A model generated the notes under the pieces. That model was given only the letters and a program-made list of their open reading frames with translations, was not told where the DNA came from and made no database searches. Both the position numbers and the translations under genes were made by a program. From Phoronis australis (Eukaryota; Phoronida; Phoronidae), in contig NMRA01000455.1 in NCBI GenBank assembly GCA_002633005.1, positions 48,652 through 110,651 on the forward strand: a stretch of 62,000 nt of DNA, written 5' to 3'. Position 1 is the first letter of the stretch; every line of letters begins with the position of its first letter. Shown piece by piece: positions 45,901 through 56,334 of this stretch.

Positions 45901-48525
45901 TGCATGGATGGAACAATATATGGATCATGACTACTGGACTTAATATAAGACAAACTTTCCTAAGTGGCGGATCCACCTGGCTCATTCTTATGGGGACTAA
46001 TGGCAGTCTGGTGCCTGTGAAAATTTCGTCGCCTTTCCCCAGTGTTCAATAACAGCAACTCTAACGTAAAGTGGTTCATCTTATAGTAACTCCTACAGCC
46101 ATAATTTATGATTTTTGCAACAACTGTACTTGTTCACCTAGATATATAATACTATCCAACGAATAAAGTTTTCGGGTTCAACGACTTCCAGTCTAATGTC
46201 TTCTGTAAGGCTTATTACCCTAAAAAGTGGCGGTGTGAGGACACAACTCTAAGATGGGCGACATTTTGATGGAGGCCCTCAGCAGTTGATCATATTTTGA
46301 CCACTCTGAATGTCTAAAGAGCTTGGTACATGTTCTTTTCAAACCTAGCAGAGTTGCATTTCGCTTCGAACGTTCTGTTAAGTGACTTTATGTGGCTAAT
46401 TGCGTGTTCCCCATTCGGTCTTCACTGACTTATCTGAAATCAAATATCTAGTTACAATTTTACCGAATGCACATACATTATCACAACTCCATTGCTAGTG
46501 ACAGGAAATAACTGAGTGTACTTACTTCTTACACAGTCGGTCACATATAACAAGAAATCATCTCAAAGTCTGTTGGCTGTACTGTTTAACGGTTCCTTGC
46601 GACAATGGGAATCGTCTCATGACACACCCGGATGCGCTCGCTGGTACCTGACCTTTAACGGAGCCGAATGTACGACGCCTGGAACCATTGCTACGATTGT
46701 CTATCAAAGAGTGCTGCACACAACAGATAATGTTGATGATGACCAGCACCATACGTCAACATGTAAGTATCATTGTAAGGGATTTGCTTAAAACGGCTGT
46801 GCTGTATCTCATAAAATTTGAAGGTATGTTTTTCCACTTTGGCTTTCCAAGAATCGGGATCTTCTATCGCCGGTAATCATTCACAGTTCACGGACCCAGC
46901 ATAGTTCCCAAACCAGGGTTTTGTGGAGGGAATGTTACAAGGTGTGGTCCGAAGCTCATTCTTCTTTCGAAGGGTTTGGAATTATGGGGGTGAATTTCCA
47001 TACAAGTGAATATCTCAACGTTATCCAACAAATTTGAATGGCTGGTACTGTCAAATCTTTTGTATACATGCACGTCAGTCGTGTCGGAGGGACAGGGATA
47101 GTTGGGTAGGCTGCAGGGAGGGAGGGGGAGGAAAGGACGGAGGACGAGGGGAATTCTGGACACAGTTGGTGGGAAGGAGGGAGTCTCGATAAACATAAAA
47201 ACAAGCTCCGTGACTGTGCAAAAATTTCTAGAAAAGCCTTGGAAAGGGAGTTGATTTCTTAACATACACGCATTTTATTCCCAGTTTGTGAAACAAAAAA
47301 ACTTTTGATCATGCGAAATCGAAGATATCAGATATTCAGTAAACATATCTCAGTAACAATCTCCCGACACTGCGGACCCAATGAAAAATGAAATTCACTT
47401 ACTCCCACCATGAGAAAATTGCACGTTAGGCTGACATTGTTGTACATTAAAAAATATTTGAATGACTACAGGCGTATGAAGCCTAGGTGAGAAGGCAAAT
47501 GACACCAATGCTTGAAATTAGCAGCAAGTGCCCACAAATTATTGGACAGAGACGTAAACGTGTGTAATAAGCGTGAGGAGGACCGACCGACGGTACGTGC
47601 CCTGTGCAGGCCCAAATTTTCTCAATGTCCCAATTGTCACAACTTCAACTTTGTGAAAACTTCGGTCAGGTATGCAGGCAAACTTTGTCATAATTTGCCA
47701 AAATTATCGCAGCAATTTTTGTTTTGAGATAAGACCACTTTTATGAATCGCACAAGGGCAATATTCCCGACATATAACGGTAACATATCAGAAATGTTCA
47801 ACCGATGAATTCCACCAAGAGTAACATAATTTCTATTGCAGATCTTCATTAGGATTTTGATCATTATTTCTTGGAGATATTTTCAGTCTTATTTTACTGA
47901 TGATTGAGTTATTTCAGCAATTTGTTCTCTGTGCTCAGAGTAACTTGTTCACTGGACATTCGTGACATATTGGTTCAAGTAATTCGTACGAAACTCACCA
48001 TTTCATGTGTGCCCCACGGACAACCACTCGAAACTCAGAAACCATTTTTATTGACGGATTTTGAACCTTCAGTTAAATGGAATTAATGAAATGAATCCTG
48101 ATTTTTGGTCTCATTTTCACCTTCCATAATTGGCGAAACTGTAACCGAAACTTACATTGGAGGTTGTTTGGTTCTTGATGATGGTTCCTGGCTAACAGCA
48201 GAGTCAGATGAATGGGAAGTCACTCAATGCAACCAATGCCTCTTCGACTCAGGAGGTTTTCACGCAGCGCCAGTTATCGGTAGCCCAAATTAACACAGCA
48301 CTATTTGCTGTTAGGAGTTTTATTTAAGTGGAAAAACAGATCAGCTCAGCGGAAGTGATCAAGACTTCTTCTTTTTCAGTTGGCGGGTTCTGCGACCTTC
48401 CAGCAGGAAGCTACAACATAAGGCTCTACGTGCAGACGTGTCCCGGTTACAGTTACAATGAAGCTTACACCTGCTGGGATTCCAGCTGTCGTCTGGTGGT
48501 CAACGAAGTGTTTATAGTGAACTAA
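30521..48525 (+). CDS. Gene B: secreted PAN-like / CTHRC1 x3 / FN2 protein, complete, 12 exons
   Basis: Exons 30521-30904, 32594-32705, 34602-34696, 36261-36459, 37041-37199, 37861-38028, 39834-39916, 40317-40518, 41048-41200, 42938-43044, 46537-46762, 48380-48525; 2034 nt, 677 aa, all junctions GT..AG and in frame. Residues 1-24 signal peptide (ending VCQS, mature start ETLF), 25-128 PAN/apple-like, 129-165 Cys-rich spacer, 166-316 CTHRC1-like module 1, 317-372 FN2, 373-518 module 2, 519-677 module 3. No transmembrane segment, so probably secreted. CTHRC1 is a matrix/Wnt-PCP-associated secreted protein and FN2 can bind collagen, so an extracellular matrix role is plausible but untested. Gene A upstream is its paralogue; C and D carry homologous first exons. 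An additional in-phase exon at 41654-41920 is possible. Confidence 0.9.
30905..32593. other. Gene B intron 1
   Basis: 1.7 kb. Holds the ~71 bp segment (31143-31213) related to 2583-2653. A 198-codon open frame (31390-31986) has no recognisable domain and is probably fortuitous. Confidence 0.55.
32594..32705 (+). CDS. Gene B exon 2: Cys-rich spacer
   Basis: 112 nt, phase 0 to 1. Acceptor ctgtttctag, donor gtacgg. Encodes TECSNANC, QACMKDC and GVCV, five cysteines in 37 residues; no named domain. Not found upstream of gene A within the window. Confidence 0.82.
32706..34601. other. Gene B intron 2
   Basis: 1.9 kb AT-rich intron; nothing recognised. Confidence 0.6.
34602..34696 (+). CDS. Gene B exon 3: start of CTHRC1 module 1
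   Basis: 95 nt, phase 1 to 0, acceptor ttcaaacacag (same as gene A), donor gtaagt. Encodes CDEVPVANIRHYYYANFASG then TDSGTVM. Confidence 0.9.
34697..36260. other. Gene B intron 3 with GGTCG/CGACC block
   Basis: 1.6 kb. The only remarkable part is 35221-35405 (separate entry). A single ambiguous base N occurs at 35485. Confidence 0.65.
35221..35405. repeat. Dense GGTCG/CGACC motif block with stacked hairpins
   Basis: About 185 bp in which GTCGGC/GGTCG and their complements recur many times in both orientations. Perfect stems include TGGTCGACG/CGTCGACCA (35238-35261), GCCGACC/GGTCGGC (35281-35300) and TTGGTCG/CGACCAA (35351-35375). GC-rich against an AT-rich background. No coding capacity. 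Unknown element. Confidence 0.8.
36261..36459 (+). CDS. Gene B exon 4: CTHRC1 module 1 core
   Basis: 199 nt, phase 0 to 1, acceptor aattgtttcag, donor gtgagc. SYTSLRVSFRG then CAGCCSRWFFTFNDQECSLP. Confidence 0.92.
37041..37199 (+). CDS. Gene B exon 5: CTHRC1 module 1 end
   Basis: 159 nt, phase 1 to 1. VDGICELEQAGDIVIKFNLG, CSGYGV, QTGWGSN, SITVEENDLRR. The flanking introns (36460-37040; 37200-37860) hold nothing I recognise. Confidence 0.92.
37861..38028 (+). CDS. Gene B exon 6: fibronectin type II domain
   Basis: 168 nt, phase 1 to 1, acceptor ctcgttcacag, donor gtggga. GNAGGSSCTFPFVYKG, SEC, PWCATTSDYD, IWGHCP: all four FN2 cysteines and the aromatic core are present. Confidence 0.95.
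38029..39833. other. Gene B intron 6
   Basis: 1.8 kb, somewhat less AT-rich around 38400-38720; no gene or repeat recognised. Confidence 0.55.
39834..39916 (+). CDS. Gene B exon 7: start of CTHRC1 module 2
   Basis: 83 nt, phase 1 to 0. CPKLSRFNIKQYTWTG then VEGSDEGHIY. Donor gtaagt. Confidence 0.9.
40317..40518 (+). CDS. Gene B exon 8: CTHRC1 module 2 core
   Basis: 202 nt, phase 0 to 1, acceptor ctgtttttcag, donor gtaagt. TAIRVLFLANIYMYPDG, LRYSVRFDGHDCSSPGAIDG, Asp/Gly-rich tail. Confidence 0.9.
41048..41200 (+). CDS. Gene B exon 9: CTHRC1 module 2 end
   Basis: 153 nt, phase 1 to 1. VDGLCNNIAAGRRSIEIHIS, YTGWNQRNRVIVEEIRYDLD. Donor gtaatt. Confidence 0.93.
41654..41920 (+). CDS. Candidate extra exon in gene B intron 9, unidentified
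   Basis: A 267 nt stretch bounded by an acceptor-like ..aaactcaccag and a donor-like gtacaa. It is open in the phase 1-to-1 frame, exactly what intron 9 would need. The encoded 89 residues (FELEGTSAEWYACSKAISQS, HTVWQIDKFTTWKPKEFKGQ, SPMHAWLIKLKFQ) look protein-like, with many Trp/Lys/Phe. The frame is open for about 163 codons in all (41629-42117). Gene A's corresponding intron is only 296 bp and has no counterpart. It could be a lineage-specific cassette exon, an exon of an unrelated nested gene, or a relic of a mobile element; no domain recognised. Confidence 0.35.
42428..42590. repeat. Iterated 13 bp near-palindrome TACCCAYTTGGTA
   Basis: Copies (some imperfect) at 42428, 42449, 42476, 42494, 42534, 42560 and 42578, i.e. 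spaced by about 18-40 bp. Each is a near inverted repeat (ACC/GGT arms). A minus-strand open frame (42566-42180, 128 codons) runs through it and translates the iteration as recurring NGK/KYQ.GT motifs. No known family. Confidence 0.7.
42938..43044 (+). CDS. Gene B exon 10: start of CTHRC1 module 3
   Basis: 107 nt, phase 1 to 0, donor gtgagt. RDGSVQRLPEYNFHQWWWWA then VNDGTDSGHIGSI; four consecutive tryptophans where gene A has WSWW. Confidence 0.88.
43045..46536. other. Gene B intron 10
   Basis: 3.5 kb. Contains a possible dispersed repeat with GGATCCGCC/GGCGGATCC ends (about 45815-45980). Short ORFs show no recognisable domain. Confidence 0.5.
46537..46762 (+). CDS. Gene B exon 11: CTHRC1 module 3 core
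   Basis: 226 nt, phase 0 to 1, acceptor cttacacag, donor gtaagt. SLLAVLFNGSLRQW, PGCARWYLTFNGAECTTPGT, tail DDDQHHTST. Confidence 0.92.
46763..48379. other. Gene B intron 11
   Basis: 1.6 kb; a G/A-rich patch near 47100-47180 and a 62-codon ORF (48105-48293) with a weak VWC-like look. No supported exon. Confidence 0.5.
48380..48525 (+). CDS. Gene B exon 12: end of module 3 and stop
   Basis: 146 nt, acceptor tctttttcag. GGFCDLPAGSYNIRLYVQTC, then AYTCWDSSCRLVVNEVFIVN, stop TAA 48523-48525. Gene A reads TGWDSSSRL at the same place, so gene B gained two cysteines. AATAAA occurs at 49504 but is distant; the poly(A) site is unresolved. Confidence 0.92.
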
Positions 48526-50200
48526 CGAACGTGTAGGTTGAGCACGGTTGATAATTACCAAACTGCGGCGAAGTTTTATGTATTTGACAAAACGCTCGGC
48601 TACACAAAAGTAGGTGCAAGACTGCAAGAGTAAATAGGAATTTTTTGCGAGCATGGCTGAGATCTTACTTACTTATGGGGGGTTGTTCTTCTCGTCATCT
48701 GATGTATCTTTTTCGCCTGCAGCGAGAAAGGCAATTTACCTAAACTTTGTTTCTTTTTAGTTCAATTTAAATACATAAACATTAAGCTACTTTTTGTTGA
48801 TTTTGATTTATGACGATTGATGTTCAGAGTTTTGTTACGTTTGTTTTATTTCTACAGCTTGCTATTGGAGACAATCAGAGTCATGAGACGGTCATGCATT
48901 TCTAAATGTTTTATTATGACTTGCGGAAGCAGCGATAGTAGAGCACGTGCTACAAAATCATTTGGTCGAATTGTGAGGATCGTGATTTTAAACACGAGTT
49001 GGAAAGGGTTTTGTACGAGGACGCCAGCCCCCTTGACTTCCACGGGCCTGTAACAACAAGTGGTGTTATTTGGATATTAAACCATGTTTGATCGATGATT
49101 TTATTAAGAGTTACTTCCTTGTTCAGCTTAAGATCCCATCCTCATTGTGTTACAACATGGATTCGGTGGTTCCAAACACGTGACCTCTCCCTGCAGTTGT
49201 CTGCTAACCTGCAATCGCCAGACGCTTTCATAACACTTGCCGATTTAGCATATAGTTTGTAAGATGTCCAACTCAAATTAAAATTTTAAAGATTTGTGAA
49301 GGTCTACAGATCATTGTTTTGTTTGCGGGCTATAATCCTTTTCACATTTACTAATATTAATTCCTCACAACATTAGTTGAAATCTCATGTTAGGACATTC
49401 AGATACTAGAATGTATGCAAACAGTGTTTCTTTCCCACCTACCACATCGTGACGATACTAATTCATACAATCATATGATCCAAATGCCGGTCCTACTTCA
49501 TGGAATAAAAATCATCATTATATACTCAAGCTTACAATGTACACTGTAGCTCAGATATCCCATATTCATGCACAGATTCATTTACAAAATTAAGCTTTTT
49601 CATTATGCCTCAGGTGTTTACATGAGTCTCGTTCCGCGAATACACCGCTAGGGTGTGTTGTCCACTTCCGCAAGTTTGAAGTTTCGTACAAAATCTTGTA
49701 ACCCTCAGAACGGTCAACTTCACTTTATTATGTTCAGACAATTCGCGTGGTATTTTAAAAAAAAAATATTTATGTGCATTTACGCCTTTCTAAATTCCAT
49801 TATGGTCGGTCTACCAGCTCGCTCTTCTTTACGAGAACGCCACTTCTTTCATTACGGTTTGTTTAAGATTACACTGATAATTTCTAGTTTATAAGTTAAG
49901 AAAATGAAAAAACAGAGTAAGAGAAAATACATATGTCCGTCCAACATTGACTTTGACCTTATTCTTCACTGCAGTCAATGAGAATGGAAGTGAGTTAGAG
50001 TACTACGATCAACCTTATTTGCTGATATCGAGAAAGAAATGTGACGGCTAACATCGTACATGTAAGAAAATAATTGTGTTAATGTGATGGGTCTGATGTT
50101 AACCAAAACGCCCTTGCAGGATAAGATGGGGAGAAGTTTATATATTGTCGCACTTGACACATTTTCGCCGATCGACAACACATTATGTACCCTCTGCGAC

Positions 50201-50640
50201 AATATGAGCAGTGAATCTCACCTTGATTACTGCCTCCCGGTGTGGGGCGCTGCGTCCAACAAGATTATGAAACCCACATGTATCCAGGTTATCCAAAATA
50301 GGGCTGACCGGGTTATTCAGGGAGCTGGTGTAGAGAAATTTTCAGCATTAAAATACTGAAAACCTCCATACGGAGACTGGAATAATGAAAATACACGCAA
50401 GACGTAATATCCTACCAGCGTGTTGTATGTAAAAACGTTCTACACGTCAGTTCACGATGACTGGTAATCGCTGTATCACACAATGACTTCACAGGTTTCC
50501 AATTTCAATTTGCCGAAAACCCAAACTAAAACTGGAAATAACATTAACTTACAGCGGGACTTACTTACGGAACATCGTCCTTTTTGACGCTATGTTTTAA
50601 AAGAATTATCATAAGTCAATTTATTAAGAAGTATTCTACA
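50201..50640 (+). mobile_element. Non-LTR retrotransposon (LINE) reverse-transcriptase C-terminal remnant
   Basis: The frame reads HLDYCLPVWGAASNKIM, then IQVIQNRADRVIQGAG. This is the typical 'Y..PVWG...K...QNRA.R.I.G' segment after the RT domain in CR1/L2/jockey-type LINEs. Further on, in broken frames, comes a YSGTYLRNIVLFDAM-like piece matching the usual YSGA.LWNSLP region. Several stops and shifts: dead 3' copy. Confidence 0.7.
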
Positions 50641-52534
50641 TGTATATGTATGTAACATACACCATGCCTTCAATATCCTTAGACTAACCTATGCATTTTA
50701 TCCATGTATGTACAAGATGTCTTGTACTTTTAGTAGTTAGTATTTATTATTTATTTAGTAATTACTTTTATTTATCATTGTTTTATCAGCCTTTCTATGT
50801 TAATTTCATATTCGTTATTTTTGCTAAGTCTTGTCTTTCATTTCTATTAGTCTGTTGAATACAAAGTTTGTCCCCTGGATTTTTTTCTGCTTTGGTCTGA
50901 CATGGAGTAGAGCGAACTTAACATAAGACTCAATTAAAACCTGCAGATGGAGCCCGCATCAATAAAGGGCAGTGGGACATTGGCCTCTAGAATCCTGGGA
51001 TTCTAGCCAGGAGAAAATAACCAGTAAACGACATGGTGCAACTACAAATTTCTTCGTACAGATTTCTTTGTATGCTGGACTGAACAAATGCTAGGTAAAG
51101 AATAACCATGTACCCATAATACAAACCATCTATATTTCAAATAGTTATACGTAACAAAGCTTGTTACATGAAATTCTCGGCTGCTTGCATCACCAGATGG
51201 CTGCTAGTGCGTGCATATGGGTTCCGCAGCTACTCCACAGTCATCGCCAACGTGCACTTAAAGCCAGCTATATGATCCTATGAATCACAGTCCAAGTCCC
51301 TCAGACATTAAACTTGTGGATAAAATCCTGTACACGTGTCCGTAACTACAGCATTACAACTTGGGGGTTTGGCCACACTAAGAAACACCAGACAACCCAG
51401 AAGCGAACCATTCGAAACAAATCTAATTCAAGTTATAATTTCTACATTCTACCCGAATGTAAGGAACCTCACCAACCTCTATTTCAAGCCATCTTTAAAT
51501 CTCAATTGCAACATTTTACGATAAATTCCTCAATAAACAACTGCCCTGATTATTTTAACTAATAACCTATTTAGTTAACAGATCTCATAAACACCACCCA
51601 GGCCCAGTAAAACTCTCACATACCAATCAATATGCTGCTGATATTCCGTTAATACAACCGAAAATTTAAATTCCCCATTCACCAATTTCTCGTCAAGAGC
51701 CTGTATCAGTTTCTAAATCCTTCAACTCATTAACTACAACAAAATGGCAGTTTCAGGTCTAAAAGTATCAAAACCACACACTTTGCAAGTATTCTCCAGT
51801 TTTATCACCAACTTCATAGTTAGCCAATATGATTCAATCGGTAATATTTCCAACTGCATGCTTCATCTGTAATAGTATCTGAAATTTTTTGTTAGCAAAA
51901 CACTGAGATTTGCCTTTCCACTCCTTGGTTTCTGTCGCGTGATTTGTTTAGCGCTGCTTCACTCAGTTATCTGCAGTGTGTCTCGTGCATTTTGTCTCAT
52001 CCTGTGTTGGCCGTTATAATAATTGCTATTGATTTTTCCATTTTCCATTTACTTATTGATGTATAGGAGGTTCCCTAATTTGATTTGCAATTATAAGGCA
52101 TTGTATGATGCCTTCATTTTAATAAATTAGTTACTCCCTCTCTCTCTCTACACTGCTCCTAAACTTAACTTCTGCTCATCAAGCTGCGAAATGTTGTTTT
52201 ACAGCTACAAATTAAGACTGGCATCAGCTGCTTACTACTGTGTTCTTGTCAAGTGGACATTTCTAAATATTTGGTAATTTTGTCTTTCATACGAAAGTAA
52301 ACGAAGATGAGAGAGCATAACCTGGCCTGGTATTTAAACTATGGACCGATAATTACTTGTCTTATCCAATGATCTTGCAATAATTAAGTAATTGCTAATA
52401 CGGTACAACATAACTGATGCCAGTGGCGTAATAGTTTTAATCGAATAAGATGCTTTACACCACAATATTAGTGTCAAATGGCAAGTACAACCTCGTAATA
52501 ACCCATTTAGTTATCTCACTAGCGAGATAACATT

Positions 52535-52620
52535 TTGGCGGAAAACCGAGGCCGGTTTCGAACCCGGGCCTCAAGAGTTTCGAGTCGCCGACTTTAGCAC
52601 TACACCACTCAGCGGCTGAC
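52535..52620 (-). repeat. tRNA-like / tRNA-derived SINE sequence
   Basis: Minus strand: GAGTGGTGTAGTGCTAAAG (A-box), GACTCGAAACTC (anticodon-arm-like, CGA), GGGTTCGAAACC (B-box). The spacing resembles tRNA-Ser without a proper variable arm and acceptor stem. More likely a SINE head or tRNA pseudogene than a working tRNA. Confidence 0.55.
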
Positions 52621-53115
52621 GTCATCGAACGTGAAAATAGACTACTTAAATGAGCGTGCACAACAATCGCATGTTCGGCAAAGGGCATTGTACCGACATT
52701 TATACGCTATGAAACATAAGACGCCTAATTTCCATAAAAACGATATTTGAATTCAGTGAATTTTTTCTCTCGTGTTCTCTCACTTGCAAATCACTGATCT
52801 CCAATTTGAATGCGGCTGTAGTGTCGTCGGGATCCTTTGACTTCAGCATTATAGTCAATTACTAGCGGTAACCTAATTTAGCAGACGATATTTTCCCGGT
52901 CGAAGCTTAGCGTGATAAAATGTGTAGTAAGCTATAATAGTTGCCAAATCTTAATTTATAGATTCACTTTACTTCTATTTTGTTTAAATTTTCAATTGGT
53001 TTTGAGTAAAAGCATTATTTGACAAAATATAGTTCGGCTTTTCTTAAAAGGTCACGACCTCCGACCCCAGACCTCTGAGATAATAAGTAGTTACAAAGCC
53101 GACATGTTCTCAGAT

Positions 53116-53232
53116 GTTATCCCTCTAATCCAGAGCCCTTGTGGATTTCGTAGAATCATCACTCTCGGGGCTAACGCCCCTAGGGCGATAATTCTCCAAA
53201 ATCCACTCTGGGTCTAGATAACGGGCGATAAC
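53116..53232. repeat. Foldback element, GTTATC..GATAAC ends
   Basis: Outer GTTATC/GATAAC; inner arms TGGATTT..TAGAATCATC (53142-53160) and GATAATTCTCCAAAATCCA (53187-53205); loop contains GGGGCTAACGCCCC. About 117 bp, non-coding. Confidence 0.75.
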
Positions 53233-54310
53233 GACTTCGCCATGTATTAATCTATATATATTGATAATCCACTTTCATTGAACACATCGTGTAAAGCTCG
53301 TATTCTACCGCATTTGTTCTACACATCTTAGAAAACGTGATCCATTATTTCTGTTTACAGGCAAGACGTTGAGCAGAAATGTCATTTTACATTTACTGGT
53401 GTGTGTACAGGGTATGTTTAATATTTCTGTCAAATATTTTGCGCTCTTTGTGGGGTGACCTCCAATGAGTGCACAACACTGAGATGTCATGAAATGAACA
53501 CTAAAGACAATTAGCAGTCATTCATGTCCACGACTGTAGTTACCATTTGCATGATCTTCTTAGGTTCGTCAAATACACATCGGCAGCGGCCGTTACAGAA
53601 TATCACCAAATGATGTTCCTAACCGTAAGTCAGCTCAGCCTCAGTATCTCCTGGCCATTGCATATTTCCATTATTAACGGCACGATCGAGCTCAAGTCGC
53701 AGGTCTTTATATATCAAAGGGCTTTCTACCACACCAGCAGAATCATATGGCCACGGTTGGTGTCGGTATAGGTCCCCAACTAGCTGAGCAGTACGTTGCC
53801 CTACTTTTTGTATCTATCTGTCTCACAGATGTCCTATGGCATATCTTAAATTTATGTTGGAGCAATTACAGCGACAGGCTCAATCTAATGAAGGTGTTGC
53901 TTTCAGTGGACATTACAAACCAAGGAACAGATCGCGTTACAAGAATGACATTTAAAACCAAACTGGTCTCGAATTATTTATCAGTATACTTCTCTCAGAG
54001 TATTCAAATTCTTGTATCAGTTTTGCATTATAAACCACCTTGAAATAAGATAATTCACTCCACTCCAACCAGCTAATGTAAACTCAGATCGCCTCTATAT
54101 ATAAAATACAATAAAATTCAATTGAGGTCGATCAAAAAGAGCATGGTTTTATTAACAGGGCTTCTATATTTTCGAGCCGGAAAAGGCTCGTACCAAAAGA
54201 ATCACGAGCTATTGTGTTGAATCACTAAATCAGAAATATCTAAATGAAACAACCTCAACATTCACCGCCTCTAGAAGTGTGGTGACAATATTCTATGCAC
54301 TTGTACTAAA

Positions 54311-54540
54311 ACGATAAAGATTCGAACAAACCAACCTTGGCTTAGCAACGAACTCAAGTCAGAAATTAAGAATTTAAACATATTACACAGACCCTTGAGA
54401 AAATACAAAACCAACAGACTGTGCTTTAGCAATCCATTCAAACCAGAGGTTAAGAATAAAAACATAGTGCTCAGATCATTCAGAGAAACAACAACCTTCG
54501 TTACAAGGGACAGTGCACGGTTCAACATGTTCCTGAGAAG
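54311..54540 (+). mobile_element. Non-LTR retrotransposon fragment (between endonuclease and RT)
   Basis: Open frame reading QPWLSNELKSEIKNLNILHR, then PLRKYKTNRLCF. This matches the 'PW....LK..IK..N.L...' segment upstream of the reverse transcriptase in many LINEs. No RT motifs remain. Confidence 0.5.
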
Positions 54541-55559
54541 TCTCGGTAGAAAAGATATAAATACTTCCAACTTCACGTGTCCATTTATGGAGTACGGTCT
54601 TAAACAACATAAACAGATGTTCAAATAAAATCTTTTTGGAACTCTATCACAGTCAAAGCACTAGGCCTTGGGATAGGAAGAAGCAACCCATACTCGTTTC
54701 CACTATCCCTGAGACAGGACTTGGGAGTTATTCCAAGTAACTTTCATTGTTAACTGGATTTCCTTATCAAGAAACACAAAAGAAATTACCTTATTTCTCC
54801 ATAACCATTGCTTGTTGTCATCATTAACAGCATGGTCCACGTGGAGAAATTGATTAGTGTTAATTAACTGGTCCTTGATATTATATTTCTTGTAATCATG
54901 TGGAGCCATCTATTGAGTAGATTGATCATTGGTTTTGCATCTTAAAGGGCGATGGTGTTCTTATGATAATTAGATGTAAAATACCCGCATGTAGCCCCGG
55001 TCAGTTTGAAGTGTAGAGATGCTGTCTCTCAATCATGTTTTTGCAAAGTATTGGATTTGAAATTAGCCCACATTGAGTAAGAACTCTATTTTTTTGTGAA
55101 TTATAGTTTCTAGGACAGTTCTGAGTTCATGTCACTGTGTATTTTTTGTACAATTTGACTTAGAAGTTTTTTTTAAATTCTGACCATGCGGTTTATCAAT
55201 AAGTTACTAAAGTTTCGGATAGACGCAGCTTTTAAGTGTAAACAATATTTCAAGATGGCTGCGCCCATAGTCTATTGGTACTTGTGGTATTTTTCATTAT
55301 GATTTACTGTAGGCTACTTTCTAGTCTTTCATATCTTGAGTTTAATATTTATTTAATGTTTTAGGTTGAACTTGTTGTCAACTTGACAACTAACTTTCAT
55401 GCAATAAGTAATGTTTTATACATTGAAGTTCAAGTCTGAAGTTATAACTCATATACAATTCCAATACCAGGCCAGGCAATTCCCTTTACTCAACTACGGG
55501 TTGATCCAAACGTTTTTAACAAAAACACGACAATGTCAAACAAAATAAATCAAGACACA

Positions 55560-55615
55560 GTACATACACACACGGACACGCACACACACGCACACACATA
55601 CACATATATATATAC
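55560..55615 (+). repeat. (CA)n/(TA)n microsatellite
   Basis: Interrupted CA repeat passing into tatatata. Confidence 0.9.
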
Positions 55616-55890
55616 CCTAGGACGCGTTGCGCAGCCCAGCTCTGAGATGATAGTGTCTTTCTCCTGGGTCTTTCATATGACTTAATGGGAAACTGAAAAA
55701 CTTAAAACTTCTTTTTGAAATTCAGTAATGCGCCTTCCTTTTGCGAATGTTGTGGTAAATTGAGATAGCCGCAAACTTAAACTTTATATTAAAAACCGAT
55801 GTTGGGTTGTCTATCTAAAACGCAAAGTCATTATATTTATTAAAACGCCCGACTGCCCAAAAATGCGTTATGCATGAAAATTGAAGTTCG

Positions 55891-55938
55891 TCCTTTATAA
55901 CCGCTGTAGACAGATTGACAAGCCACTGACGGTTATCG
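55891..55938 (+). promoter_or_regulatory. Putative TATA promoter of exon C
   Basis: CCTTTATAACC at about 55892-55902, roughly 40 nt before the ATG at 55939; spacing fits a TATA box with a very short 5' UTR. Confidence 0.35.
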
Positions 55939-56334
55939 ATGGAACCGCAACATACATGTATGAAGCTGTTCATTGCTGCGACATTTTTGTGGTATCACTT
56001 TTACACTTGTCAATCAAAAACTCTATTTGAAAATGAAATTAAAACATGCTCTGCGGTAGCGCCAGGGTTTATAGCCAATGTCCTACGTGTAAACGCAGAA
56101 GAGACCCATCCACAGTCCTATTTCGGAAAGCAAACATGCTCAAGAAGTTTTATCGAATGTGCGATCTTCTGCAAAAGAGACGGAAACTGTGCCTCAGCTT
56201 ACTATGAAGACGAAACGCAGACATGTTACTTTTATCGAGAAAGCATTCACGAGCTGACGCCCAACGTAGCAGGCAGAAAAGAGCACCAAAATATGGGAAA
56301 CGCTGAGAAAATTGGCCACTTTAAATCGGATCAG
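55939..56334 (+). CDS. Gene C exon 1: signal peptide and PAN/apple-like domain, downstream exons not found
   Basis: 396 nt from ATG 55939 (an in-frame ATG at 55960 gives a more typical signal peptide, MKLFIAATFLW..TCQS). Then KTLFENEIKTCS, a PAN-like set ECAIFCKRDGNCASAYYEDE..CYFYRES, and phase-0 donor gtaaat after KSDQ. Same layout as gene B exon 1, with an extra Cys (KQTCSRSFIEC). I found no exon 2-12 homologue before gene D starts at 61812. It may be an alternative first exon for the gene beginning at D, or an orphaned duplicate; the frame is intact. Confidence 0.8.

Larger units (their letters stand above)
48526..55938. other. Intergenic region between gene B and exon C
   Basis: 7.4 kb without a supported gene. 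Contains non-LTR retrotransposon fragments (50201-50640, 54311-54540), a tRNA-like/SINE sequence (52535-52620), a foldback (53116-53232) and a CA/TA microsatellite (55560-55615). The rest is AT-rich and unassigned. Confidence 0.6.

Noticed and set aside
46888-47265. Minus-strand Pro/Ser-rich ORFs
   Set aside because: Arise from a G/A-rich patch on the plus strand; no homology or splice context.
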